Shown here: in pieces, positions 17,420 to 25,796 of the stretch
Layout of the letters: every line of letters starts with the position of its first letter
Position numbering within the stretch: the first letter of the stretch is position 1
NCBI GenBank assembly: GCA_963796565.1
Contig: CAWCMA010000004.1
Span: forward strand, 186,001-250,000
Origin: JAKAVN01 sp963796565
GTDB taxonomy: Bacteria > Desulfobacterota > Binatia > Binatales > Binataceae
Length of the DNA stretch: 64,000 bases
Direction of reading: 5' to 3'
Made by a program: the position numbers and the translations under genes
The notes under the pieces: generated by a model
What the model was told of the DNA's origin: nothing
The model's database searches: none
Seen by the model: only the letters and a program-made list of their open reading frames with translations

Positions 17420-18190
17420 CTACTGCGCGATCCAGCCCCCATCGACCGCCATCGGCAGCCCGGTGACGAACGACGACGCCTCCGAACAGAGCCATACCAC
17501 CGCCTCGGCGATCTCCTCCGGCTTGCCCATCCTGCCCACAGGCTCAGCCGCCTCGAGGTCCTTCTCCGTGTAGGTTTCCAGCGTGCTCGCGTCGAGCATG
17601 CGCGCGACCATCGGCGTCCGGATTACGCCGGGACATACCGCATTGACGCGAATTCCCTGTTGCGCGTACTCGAGTGCCGCCGTCTTGGTCATCATGACGA
17701 CGCCGCCCTTGGACGCGTTGTAAGCTATCAGCCCGCGAAAGCCGACCAGCCCCGCCACCGACGCGGTGTTCACGATCGCGCCGCCGCCCTGCTTGAGCAT
17801 CTGCGGGATTTCATGCTTCATGCAGAGCCACACGCCCTTGAGGTTGATCCCGATAACGCGGTCGAAATTTTCCTCGGTGCATTCGGCGGTGTTGGCCATG
17901 CGGCCCTCGATACCCGCGTTGTTGTGCGCGCAGTCGAGGCGCCCCCAGGTCTGCACGATCTTGTTCACCATCGCCTCGACCTGGCGGCCGACCGAGACGT
18001 CGGTGTGGATGAAGATCGCTTCGCCACCCGCCGCCGCGATTTCCTTAGCGGTGCGCTCGCCGCCCTCGGGTACGTAATCCGCAATCGCGACTTTCGCGCC
18101 CTCGCGCGCAAACGCCATCGCGGTTGCTTTGCCGATCCCCGACCCGCCGCCGGTGACCAGCGCCACTTTGCCTTTGAGATTTGATGCCAT
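17420..18190 (-). CDS. SDR family NAD(P)-dependent oxidoreductase
   Basis: This 256-aa classical short-chain dehydrogenase has the cofactor motif TGGGSGIGKA near residue 14 and NNAG near 90. Catalytic Ser is in NTASVAG and Tyr-x3-Lys is YNASK. The C terminus reads FVTGLPMAVDGGWIAQ. The ATG at 18188-18190 follows a gaggtgagg ribosome binding site; the GTG at 18205 is less likely. It diverges from the amidohydrolase at 18404. Substrate not deducible. Confidence 0.88.
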   Translation of the reverse strand: MASNLKGKVALVTGGGSGIGKATAMAFAREGAKVAIADYVPEGGERTAKEIAAAGGEAIFIHTDVSVGRQVEAMVNKIVQTWGRLDCAHNNAGIEGRMANTAECTEENFDRVIGINLKGVWLCMKHEIPQMLKQGGGAIVNTASVAGLVGFRGLIAYNASKGGVVMMTKTAALEYAQQGIRVNAVCPGVIRTPMVARMLDASTLETYTEKDLEAAEPVGRMGKPEEIAEAVVWLCSEASSFVTGLPMAVDGGWIAQ

Positions 18191-18403
18191 CAGTTTTTGC
18201 CTCACCTCTTCATCCCGCCTGCGCTCAGTTTAATCAAGAGCTGGATGTACTCGCCGCGCGCTCCGTTGCAGGCATCATCGCGTCAGTGCGCGGGGGCCCT
18301 TGACAGGCGGGCCTTAAAATTACCAAACAGGATCGCTACATCATGATGTCGTTCGCCCTTGGGCCCCATGCGATGCGGGCGGGGTAAGGAGGCCTTTACT
18401 GCG

Positions 18404-19888
18404 ATGTCGACCGGTCATGCTCCCGATCCTGCCGCGATTCGCGCACGGCTGAGCCATCCCGTGATCGATTCCGACGGCCACTGGCTGGAGTTCGCGCCCG
18501 CTATAACCGAATATATCGAGCGCGTGGCTGGCCGAGACGTGCTGGAGGCTTTCAACGCGCGCAACGGACGGATCCTGCGCGATCTCGAACTCCCTCTGGA
18601 CCAGCGTCTCGACGCACGTCGTCCGCAACAGAGCTGGTGGTCTTTTCCCACGCGCAAGACGCTCGACCGCGCGACCGCGATGCTCCCGCGTCTGCTCCAC
18701 GAGCGGCTGGACGAGCTTGGGATGGACTTCTGCGTTCTTTACCCGACCACCGGCCTGGCCGTGCCCTTTATCGGTAACGACGAGCTGCGCCGGGCGACCT
18801 GCCGCGCCTTCAATACTTTTGCCGCCGAACAGTTCGCTCCGTATACCGACCGGATGACCCCGGCGGCTGTGGTCCCTATGAATACCCCCGCGGAGGCGAT
18901 CGAAGAGCTCGAGCACGTGGCGAAGACCCTCAAGCTCAAGGTCGTGGTGATGGCGAGCGTTATCAAACGGCCGATTCCGGCGACCGCGCGACGCTCGCCC
19001 GAGCTCGCGCGCTATGCAACCTGGCTCGACATGTTCGGGATCGACAGCGCCTACGACTACGACCCGGTATGGGCGAAGTGCGTCGAGCTCGGGATCGCGC
19101 CGACCTTCCATTCCAGCGGCCGCGGCTACGGGATGCGCGTGTCGGTGTCGAACTTCACCTACAACCATATCGGACATTTTGCGGTCTCGGCCGAAGCGGT
19201 ATGCAAGGCGCTGTTCCTGGGCGGCGTGACGCGGCGTTTTCCCACGCTCAAGATGGCGTTTCAGGAAGGTGGCGTCGGATGGGCCTGCAATCTGTACGCG
19301 GACCTCGTCGGGCACTGGAAGAAGCGCAATGCTCGCGCGTTGGCCGAGGTCGACCCGGCCAACCTCGACCGCAAACGCCTGGCCGAGCTGTTCGGGCGCT
19401 ACGCGGACCCGGCGTGGCGCCAAAAGCTGTCGCAGTGGAAGCTGGACGAGGAGGGCGGACTGCCCGCGATGCCGGGGGCGGGGCGTTACGACGACTTCGC
19501 AGCGTGCGGAATCGAGCGCGCGGAAGACATCCGCGAGCTCTTCTGCAAGAACTTCCACTTCGGCTGCGAAGCCGACGACCCGATGAACGCGTGGGGCTTC
19601 GACGCGCGAGTGAATCCGTACGGCGCGCGGCTCAAGACGCTCTTCGGCTCCGACATCGGCCACTTCGACGTGCCCGACATGCGCGAGGTCCTGCCCGAGG
19701 CGCACGAGCTGGTCGACGAGGGGCTGATCGAGGAGCGCGATTTCCGCGATTTCGTGTTCACCAACCCGGTCGAGTTCTGGGGTGGGATGAACCCGGATTT
19801 CTTCAAGGGCACGCGCGTAGAAAAAGCGGCGGCGGCCGCCATGGCGGAGGCGGCCAAAAGGCCCGCCGAGCCACGCGCCGCGAAATAG
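18404..19888 (+). CDS. Amidohydrolase family 2 protein
   Basis: This 494-aa protein has the family signature VIDSDGHWLEF at the first barrel strand (residue about 18) and later FGSDIGHFDVPDM with the late Asp. It is a longer paralogue of the protein at 1789, with an extra C-terminal helical and Ala-rich tail (AAAAAMAEAAKR). Start choice: the ATG at 18404 follows an aaggagg element; the open frame extends 15 codons upstream. It probably acts on a cyclic or aromatic acid. It diverges from an SDR, giving a possible two-enzyme catabolic unit. Confidence 0.8.
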   Translation: MSTGHAPDPAAIRARLSHPVIDSDGHWLEFAPAITEYIERVAGRDVLEAFNARNGRILRDLELPLDQRLDARRPQQSWWSFPTRKTLDRATAMLPRLLHERLDELGMDFCVLYPTTGLAVPFIGNDELRRATCRAFNTFAAEQFAPYTDRMTPAAVVPMNTPAEAIEELEHVAKTLKLKVVVMASVIKRPIPATARRSPELARYATWLDMFGIDSAYDYDPVWAKCVELGIAPTFHSSGRGYGMRVSVSNFTYNHIGHFAVSAEAVCKALFLGGVTRRFPTLKMAFQEGGVGWACNLYADLVGHWKKRNARALAEVDPANLDRKRLAELFGRYADPAWRQKLSQWKLDEEGGLPAMPGAGRYDDFAACGIERAEDIRELFCKNFHFGCEADDPMNAWGFDARVNPYGARLKTLFGSDIGHFDVPDMREVLPEAHELVDEGLIEERDFRDFVFTNPVEFWGGMNPDFFKGTRVEKAAAAAMAEAAKRPAEPRAAK

Positions 19889-19948
19889 CGGTGCATAGTT
19901 CAGGACCGGCTATGCTGCGAGCCCCGTTCCTGATGGCGCATTCAAGCC

Positions 19949-20098
19949 ATGAACCCGAATCCGAGACAATTGTTGGAAACCTTCTTGGCGTTCATATCCA
20001 TTGTTCTAGAATTGGTCCTAGGTGCGGTGATTTTTTATGTTATAATTCCATCTAACGCATTATATCGAGCGAGACATTGCATCGATGCAAGACCCTAG
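19949..20098 (+). CDS. Candidate 49-aa membrane peptide in AT-rich patch
   Basis: The ORF begins at ATG 19949 (an in-frame TGA lies 18 bases upstream) and ends at TAG 20096-20098. It has one strong hydrophobic segment (TFLAFISIVLELVLGAVIFY) followed by a basic tail. No convincing ribosome binding site precedes it. It overlaps the next tiny ORF by 14 bases in another frame. Base composition (many ATT/TTG/GTT codons) differs from the GC-rich neighbours. No family recognised. Confidence 0.35.
   Translation: MNPNPRQLLETFLAFISIVLELVLGAVIFYVIIPSNALYRARHCIDARP
20041..20046 (+). promoter_or_regulatory. TATAAT hexamer (possible -10 box)
   Basis: A perfect TATAAT sits in the AT-rich patch, 39 bases before the ATG at 20085. 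No good -35 is found at 16-18 bases, and the hexamer is also inside the preceding small ORF, so the assignment is weak. Confidence 0.2.
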
Positions 20099-20225
20099 CG
20101 GTTCCGCTCTTTACTATGTGGAACAATTCGGAGAAATAATTTTTTTGGCCGCCGACTGCCTGATCGCTTTGTTCTTCGTGATTCGAGGAATAAAGAACGC
20201 CTGGAATGCAACGATGGGATTGTGA
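20085..20225 (+). CDS. Candidate 46-aa membrane peptide in AT-rich patch
   Basis: The ORF runs from ATG 20085 to TGA 20223-20225. It encodes an N-terminal polar part (QDPSGSALYYVEQFGE), a single hydrophobic span (IIFLAADCLIALFFVI) and a short basic/aromatic tail (RGIKNAWNATMGL). It overlaps the preceding ORF and nearly abuts the next, consistent with a compact three-ORF unit. No homologue is recognised and no strong ribosome binding site is seen. Confidence 0.35.
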   Translation: MQDPSGSALYYVEQFGEIIFLAADCLIALFFVIRGIKNAWNATMGL

Positions 20226-20245
20226 AAGATAGGAGTCTTGTTTCA

Positions 20246-20482
20246 ATGAGCGACAGCAGTGAAAAAGATCAGATCTCCATTGGGACAGGGCTGAAAGCCG
20301 CGGTGAAAGTTGCCCTGTCTAATACTGCGCACACTGTTATTCACCCTATTCATACCGCAAAAGCTTTGTTTGGTATCGAAGAAGAAAGAACCATTCCCGA
20401 AATGATTCGAGACGAAGAGAAGCGGCTGTCCGAGAAGAGAAAACCGCAACCGCTATCCAATGGCAGAGTGGAAGGTTCTTAG
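20246..20482 (+). CDS. Small hypothetical soluble protein (78 aa)
   Basis: I chose ATG 20246 because AGGAG lies 9 bases upstream; a GTG at 20222 is in frame but lacks a signal. The protein is charged. Its central part has an alternating pattern (GLKAAVKVALSNTAHTVIHP), followed by ALFGIEEERTIPEM and a Lys/Arg/Glu-rich tail. It is the best-supported member of the AT-rich three-ORF patch. Function unknown; the patch looks acquired rather than native by base composition. Confidence 0.5.
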   Translation: MSDSSEKDQISIGTGLKAAVKVALSNTAHTVIHPIHTAKALFGIEEERTIPEMIRDEEKRLSEKRKPQPLSNGRVEGS

Positions 20483-20568
20483 CGAGACGATCGTCGGGAG
20501 CGCGGCGCATGTATTAACAGCAGTCGCTGCGATTGTGGCTCTCTGCTGAGTCGGACGCGCGAAACTAC

Positions 20569-22674
20569 TCACTTCGGGACTTTGTCGGCACCGAAGTAAT
20601 CCCCGCCTTTGGCGCGCACGTCGTCGGTTCCCCACTGCACCTCGTGGTCGACCTTCCGCATCAAAGGGATATGTTTGGAACAGTGCATGTAGGCTTCGTC
20701 GACTGAGACAATCACCCAGCGTTCGAGGTTGCCAGGGTCCTTGCTCATGAGGTTCGCGAGCGCCGAGTCTCCGAACACGGCGTCCGCGGCCGAATGCTCT
20801 TCCATAAATCGCACGAACTCGTCGTGCGCGACGATGCGCGCGGTTCCATTCACGTGAAGACCGATCCGGTCTTTCGCGAAATCGATGAACATCAGCCCGA
20901 TATGCGGATTTTCCGAAATGTTGCCCATGCTCGACATCACCCCGTTGCCACGAAACTCCGGGTACGCGAGGGTTCGTTCATCCAGCACTTTGACAAAGTT
21001 TGCGTGCCCGGCGCGGAACGAGGCGTCCGCGTTTCCATTTCTATCTGCCGTTCCGACGAACATCATTTCCTGGCCGATGACGAACTCCTGCATCGCGGAG
21101 TTGAGATGGTCGAGCACCCGATGCTTATAGAATGTAAACGCCTGGAAGCTCTTGCCGTACTTGCGCTGTAGCTGATGCTCTCCTTCCGAGCCCGGCAAAG
21201 CCTCCTCCTCCGATTCTCCTGAGGGCGACCCATTTCGACCGCTGCAGGCCCATTCGACGATCTCGCGGACCATCGCGGCGCAGGAGCCGCAGGCAAGGCC
21301 GGCGCGCGTCGCCTCTCTCACCGCTTCGACGGTGTCGCATCCGCGCTTGACGCATTCGACAATGGCGCCCTTACTGACGGCGTGGCAGCTACAGATCTGA
21401 GCGTCAAGCGGGATCTGCTCGAGCATGACTCGTTTGGGCGGCGCACCGATATCGAACAGCAGGTTGATTCGATCTTCGGGCAGCGGCGCGTTGCTCTCGA
21501 AGGCATGCTGCAGGGAGGCAGCCTTGCTGCTGTCGCCCAGCAGGATACCGCCCATCAGGCGGCCGTCGCGGATGATCAGCTTCTTGTAAGTCCCGCGCCG
21601 CGGCTCGGCGAATTGCACTACCTCGTCGCGCTGCTCGCCGGGCTCAGTCAGCCCCATCGAGGCCAGTTCGACGCCCGCCACCTTGAGGCGAGTGGCTACC
21701 TTTGAACCGTGGTACGCGGCCCTGGAGTTGGTTCCGGTTATATGGTCCGCGAGCACCTTGACCTGTTCCCATATCGGCGCCGCCAGGCCGTAGGTCTGCC
21801 CGCGATGCTGCACGCATTCGCCCACGGCGTAGATCCGGGGGTCGTCGACGGTGCGCATCTGGTTGTTGACCACGATCGCGCGTTCGACCGTGAGGCCGGC
21901 CTGGCTGGCGATTTCCGAGTTGGGCTTGATGCCGGTCGCGAAGACCACCAGGTCGCTTTCGAGAGTCTCGCCATTTTTGAATTCGAGTCCAGTAACGCGC
22001 TCGTCGCCGAGGACTTTCTGCGTGTCGGCGCCGAGATGAACTCGGATGCCCATCTCTTCCATCTGCGACTGCAAGATAGCGCCTGCAGGGGAATCAAGCT
22101 GTTGATTCATGAGGTGGAGGGAGCGATGGATGACGTGGACGTCGAGGCCAAGACTTAGCAGTCCGTGGGCGCATTCGAGCCCTAGTAGGCCGCCGCCGAC
22201 TACCGCAGCTCGCTTCTTCCCGGTCGCGTAATCCGCCATGCGGCGGCAATCGTCAAGCGAGCGAAACCCGAAGACGCCAGGTTTGAGACTGCCGTCGCTC
22301 TGCGTCAATCCGGGCAGCGGTGGGATGAAAGAGCGGCTGCCGGTCGCGATGATCAGGTTGTCATACGGCTCTTCCGATCCGTCGGCTCCGAGCACGCGGC
22401 GGGCGAAGCGGTAGATACGTGTGGCGCGGATACCCGCATGCAGGCGGATGCGATTGCGTTCATACCATTCGAGTGGGTTGAGAGAGATTTCGCCGGCCTG
22501 ATGAGACCCGTCGAGCACTGCGGAGAGCATGATCCGGTTGTAGTTGCCGAACGGCTCGGCGCCGAACATCGCGATGTCGAACAGCTCTGCGCCGCCACGG
22601 GCCAAAAGCTCCTCGACGGTGCGGGCGCCCGACATGCCGTTGCCGATGACGACCAGATTGCGCTTTGCGCCCAT
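20569..22674 (-). CDS. NirB-type FAD/BFD oxidoreductase fused to a PNPOx-like flavin domain
   Basis: The protein has 701 aa in three parts. Residues 1-320 are an FAD/NAD(P)H disulfide-oxidoreductase module like the NirB N terminus, with GNGMSG (11-16), IIATGSR (108-113) and a second dinucleotide site VVGGGLLGLE (158-167). Residues 425-475 are a BFD-like [2Fe-2S] domain with Cys428, Cys430, Cys462 and Cys465. Residues about 515-695 resemble pyridoxamine-phosphate-oxidase/flavin-reductase proteins (MMFVGTADRNGNADASFRAG). The siroheme reductase half of real nitrite reductases is absent. It likely transfers NAD(P)H electrons to a flavin-bound substrate; the partner is unknown. A 4-base gap links it to the upstream 115-aa gene. 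Confidence 0.8.
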   Translation of the reverse strand: MGAKRNLVVIGNGMSGARTVEELLARGGAELFDIAMFGAEPFGNYNRIMLSAVLDGSHQAGEISLNPLEWYERNRIRLHAGIRATRIYRFARRVLGADGSEEPYDNLIIATGSRSFIPPLPGLTQSDGSLKPGVFGFRSLDDCRRMADYATGKKRAAVVGGGLLGLECAHGLLSLGLDVHVIHRSLHLMNQQLDSPAGAILQSQMEEMGIRVHLGADTQKVLGDERVTGLEFKNGETLESDLVVFATGIKPNSEIASQAGLTVERAIVVNNQMRTVDDPRIYAVGECVQHRGQTYGLAAPIWEQVKVLADHITGTNSRAAYHGSKVATRLKVAGVELASMGLTEPGEQRDEVVQFAEPRRGTYKKLIIRDGRLMGGILLGDSSKAASLQHAFESNAPLPEDRINLLFDIGAPPKRVMLEQIPLDAQICSCHAVSKGAIVECVKRGCDTVEAVREATRAGLACGSCAAMVREIVEWACSGRNGSPSGESEEEALPGSEGEHQLQRKYGKSFQAFTFYKHRVLDHLNSAMQEFVIGQEMMFVGTADRNGNADASFRAGHANFVKVLDERTLAYPEFRGNGVMSSMGNISENPHIGLMFIDFAKDRIGLHVNGTARIVAHDEFVRFMEEHSAADAVFGDSALANLMSKDPGNLERWVIVSVDEAYMHCSKHIPLMRKVDHEVQWGTDDVRAKGGDYFGADKVPK

Positions 22675-22678
22675 GGGC

Positions 22679-23026
22679 TTAGATCTCCACGAAGCCCAGG
22701 TCGATCATCACTTTTCCCGTGAGCCCTTCGGGCGCCGCGAGCATCAACTCGAGCACGTTGTTGGGCAGGATGTCGTCGACGATCGCGAGCGGCACGTGAA
22801 TCCCGCTTTTGCCACCGCACGGAAACAGCCGCATCGGTTTGCCGTCGCGCTGGAGCACCAGGTAAAGAAACTCCGGGGTTGGATTGCCGACACGGCAGTA
22901 AATCAATTGAGCGCGCTTGTCCGGTGGGACTTGATAGATCGCCCTGGGCTCGAGGCTGACCGGGGTTTCCAATCCGCGGCCCGCAAAGCCGAACATCCCC
23001 TGAACGAATTTGTGCTCTTCGAACAT
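22679..23026 (-). CDS. Conserved hypothetical protein upstream of the flavoprotein
   Basis: This 115-aa protein starts at ATG 23024-23026, which has AAGG five bases upstream; the frame is open to a GTG at 23077. It looks beta-rich, with alternating hydrophobic strands: RAQLIYCRVGN, FLYLVLQRDGKPMRLFPCGG, VLELMLAAPEGLTGKVMID. Two Cys are present but no recognised metal motif. It ends 4 bases before the fused oxidoreductase, so the two are probably one operon and one pathway. I do not recognise the family. Confidence 0.6.
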   Translation of the reverse strand: MFEEHKFVQGMFGFAGRGLETPVSLEPRAIYQVPPDKRAQLIYCRVGNPTPEFLYLVLQRDGKPMRLFPCGGKSGIHVPLAIVDDILPNNVLELMLAAPEGLTGKVMIDLGFVEI

Positions 23027-23342
23027 AAGCGCCTTTTTTCGACGTTGCTGCGTCAAGTCCGTTGCGGCCTCGATCACTCTATCAAACTCGTGATTCGCCT
23101 ATAACAAGGAGATTCCAGCGCAATTTAGAATCTGTATTCACCTGTCGAGGCTCTGCAAAAGAGCCAGATTGTGAGCAATGTAGAGGAGCGCTTTCGTGGC
23201 ATCGAGAAAGGCGGTTTCGGCTTGCCCACCGCTTCCGATGCGTCTTACAGTAACGGCTCCCAGCAGCGGCTCGCGCACGGAACCGTCTCCCGCGGCGGGC
23301 CGCAGCCGAAGCTATAAAAGTCGCGCAAAAATCGAGGCACGA
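23027..23342. other. Intergenic region (316 bases) without a recognised gene
   Basis: This is the divergent gap between the 115-aa gene (minus) and the LLM monooxygenase at 23343 (plus). It must hold promoters for both directions, but I see no strong consensus pair. An open frame continuing upstream of 23343 is judged non-coding because its residues are Ser/Arg/Pro-rich and it lacks a ribosome binding site. Confidence 0.5.
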
Positions 23343-24506
23343 ATGAAAGTATCGCTCTTCTATCTACCGTCAGTCGGCAACAAGGCCCAGATAGAACAAG
23401 GGATGGTCGGTCTGCGCGGAGAGCTGTACGACCAGATGCTGCGCGAGGTTTCCGCGCAGGCGCGCCTGGCCGACGAACTCGGTTACGATTCGATCAGCTT
23501 CACCGAGCATCACTTCCACGCCGAAGGCTTCGAGATGTCCAACAACCCGGTGTTGCTCGACCTCTACATCGGGATGCAGACCAAGCGCCTGCGCGTCGGC
23601 CAACTAGGCATCGTGCTGCCGGCCAACAATCCGATTCGTGTGGCCGAGGACATCGCGATGCTCGACCACATGACCGGCGGCCGCGCCAACGCCGGCTTCG
23701 CGCGCGGCTATCAGCGCCGCTGGGTCGACATCATGGCCCAGCAGACCCACGGCATCCACGGCGCCCAGCCGCATCAGCACGACGAGATCGACGCCGCCAA
23801 CCGCGCCGCATTTGAGGAGTGCTTCCGCATCATCAAGGCCGCGTGGACCCAGGACATGCTCAGCTACCAGGGCAAATACTGGCGCATACCGCCGGGCGCG
23901 ACGCCGTGGACGATCGAGGCCACGACCAAGTGGGGCAGGGGCGTCGAGAACGGCATCGTCAAGGCGGTGAGCGTCGTGCCCAAGCCCGTGCAGAAGCCCC
24001 ATCCGCCGATCTTCCAGCCGTTCGCGTCGTCCGAACGCAGCATCCGATGGTGCGCGCAGGAGGGCGTGACCGCGGTGATTCCGCCGCTCTTCCCGGCCTT
24101 CGAGCGTCAGTTGTGCGACGTCTACGCCGAGGTCTCGGGCCGTGCGCCGGGCGAGGGGATGGGTGTGCTGCGCGACATCATCATCGCCGACACCGACGCG
24201 GAAGCGCGCGCGATCTGGCACGAGAGCGGCTATTTCTGCGGTCGCGAATGGTTTCTGCCGTTTGGATTCGCCAAGGGACTGGAAGATCCGAAGACCGGCG
24301 AGACGCCGGACCTGTTCGAGAACGGCCTGGCGCTGGTCGGCACGGTCGACACCGTGACGCGCCAGGTCGAGCGGCTGGTCAAGCGATTGCCGGTCTCGTG
24401 GATTTTCGCCTGGATGTATAACGGGCTGATGGCGCACGACCGGTTGATGAAAACCATCGAGCTGTTCGCGACCAAGGTGCTGCCCCGGGTGGCGAACCCC
24501 GGCTAG
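23343..24506 (+). CDS. LLM-class flavin-dependent monooxygenase
   Basis: This 387-aa protein is a bacterial-luciferase-like TIM barrel using FMNH2 or F420. The N terminus MKVSLFYLP starts strand 1, and SFTEHHFHAEGF and RLRVGQLGIVLPANNPIRVAED are family landmarks. The middle reads LDHMTGGRANAGFARGYQRRW and the later part AIWHESGYFCGREW. Start ATG 23343 follows gagg at 5 bases. It is a distant paralogue of the protein at 27382. Such enzymes oxygenate small organic substrates; the substrate is unknown. Confidence 0.88.
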   Translation: MKVSLFYLPSVGNKAQIEQGMVGLRGELYDQMLREVSAQARLADELGYDSISFTEHHFHAEGFEMSNNPVLLDLYIGMQTKRLRVGQLGIVLPANNPIRVAEDIAMLDHMTGGRANAGFARGYQRRWVDIMAQQTHGIHGAQPHQHDEIDAANRAAFEECFRIIKAAWTQDMLSYQGKYWRIPPGATPWTIEATTKWGRGVENGIVKAVSVVPKPVQKPHPPIFQPFASSERSIRWCAQEGVTAVIPPLFPAFERQLCDVYAEVSGRAPGEGMGVLRDIIIADTDAEARAIWHESGYFCGREWFLPFGFAKGLEDPKTGETPDLFENGLALVGTVDTVTRQVERLVKRLPVSWIFAWMYNGLMAHDRLMKTIELFATKVLPRVANPG

Positions 24507-24593
24507 GCGATCCACTGCAAAGCCCCTCGCGGAACGAATTGCGCGATGAGAACAGTTATGGCCTCGCAACGGCTTGCTGTCTGAGACCGCGGC

Positions 24594-25796
24594 TCAACTG
24601 GTGGAAGCCGTTTCCAGCTTGCTGTCGGACGGCCAACGGAGCACTCGGCAGACAAACCTCTTTTGCCAGAGCGTCTTACACGCGCGTAAAGCCTCCGTCC
24701 GGTCGAGGTCGACGAAGCGCGCATTGTGCGAGCGCGGACCGTGGTGGCGTGCGATTTTGGTGAGTTCCGAGTGAGCGCTCCGGAGCTCATGCGGCGCGGT
24801 CCGTGAGGCACGCCGCAGCACCGCGCGCGCGCCGGACTTGCGGCGAAACGCGCCGCCCACTTCTATTCCCCAGCGAACGGCGGGAGTTTCGACGTCCGAC
24901 TCGTCGGACGCGCTGGTGTTGAGTATCCCGGTAGTCGAGGCGGATGGGCTGGCTGAAGACGTTGCGGCGATGCTGGCGTCGGCCACCTGCGGGCGTGGCG
25001 CCTGCTGCGGCGTGTTCGCGAATGCCAGGTCCAGCAGATGCATCATGTGGTGATCGCGCGACTCAATCGACGCGCCACCGAGAACCACACCTACCAGCCG
25101 ACAGCCGTGGCGCTGCGCCGAGCTGACCAGGTTGAAGCCCGAGGCGCGGATGAATCCGGTTTTCATCCCGTCGGCGCCGGCATATCTTCCGAGAAGATGG
25201 TCATGTCCTTTGATGACCGTGCCGCGAAAGACGAAACTGCGGACGGAGAAGAAATGGTAGTAGTCGGGGAAATCATGGATAAGCGCGAGGGCGAGGGTCG
25301 CCATGTCGCGCGCAGTGGTTAACTGGTGCGGATCCGGCAAGCCCGACGCATTGCGAAAAGTCGTATCTTTCATCCCGAGGCGAAGCGCCGCCCGGTTCAT
25401 CATCGTCGCGAACCTGGCCTCGGTGCCGCCGACGGCCTCCGCGAGCACTACCGCCGCGTCGTTAGCCGACTCGGTGACCAGCGCCAGGATCGCATGCTTC
25501 ACCGACATGCTTTCTCCTGTGCGCAGCCCGAGCCGGGTCGCAGCTTGAGCCGCCGCATGTCGCGAGACTTTCAGCCGTGACTGAAACGTGAGGGCCCCGC
25601 TCTTCACCTTGCCGAAGACCAGAAAGAGCGTCATCAATTTCGTCAGCGACGCGGGATAGGTTCTTTCGCCGTCGTTGTGGGATTCGAGCACCTTGCCGCT
25701 GTCGGCGTCGACCACGATTGAGGCCTGCACAGCCGCGCGTGCCCTGGGCGCGCACAGAATCAGCGCCGAGAAAGCTATCAGCGCCGCCCGAATCAT
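24594..25796 (-). CDS. D-alanyl-D-alanine carboxypeptidase with C-terminal SPOR-like domain
   Basis: This 400-aa penicillin-binding-protein-type peptidase (S11) trims peptidoglycan stem peptides. A signal peptide (IRAALIAFSALILCAPRARA) is followed by the active-site SxxK at Ser50-Lys53 (YPASLTKLM), the second motif SAN in VTESANDAAV and KTG in GADGMKTGFI. The C-terminal 60 residues (ARFVDLDRTEALRACKTL, then CRVLRW) match the SPOR fold that binds denuded glycan at division sites. I start at ATG 25794-25796 to give the signal peptide its proper N terminus; the open frame continues to 25922. Confidence 0.85.
   Translation of the reverse strand: MIRAALIAFSALILCAPRARAAVQASIVVDADSGKVLESHNDGERTYPASLTKLMTLFLVFGKVKSGALTFQSRLKVSRHAAAQAATRLGLRTGESMSVKHAILALVTESANDAAVVLAEAVGGTEARFATMMNRAALRLGMKDTTFRNASGLPDPHQLTTARDMATLALALIHDFPDYYHFFSVRSFVFRGTVIKGHDHLLGRYAGADGMKTGFIRASGFNLVSSAQRHGCRLVGVVLGGASIESRDHHMMHLLDLAFANTPQQAPRPQVADASIAATSSASPSASTTGILNTSASDESDVETPAVRWGIEVGGAFRRKSGARAVLRRASRTAPHELRSAHSELTKIARHHGPRSHNARFVDLDRTEALRACKTLWQKRFVCRVLRWPSDSKLETASTS

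Noticed and set aside
19949..20482. Calling the AT-rich patch a prophage or transposon remnant
   Set aside because: No transposase, integrase, terminal inverted repeat or target-site duplication is visible; only unusual composition and small ORFs.
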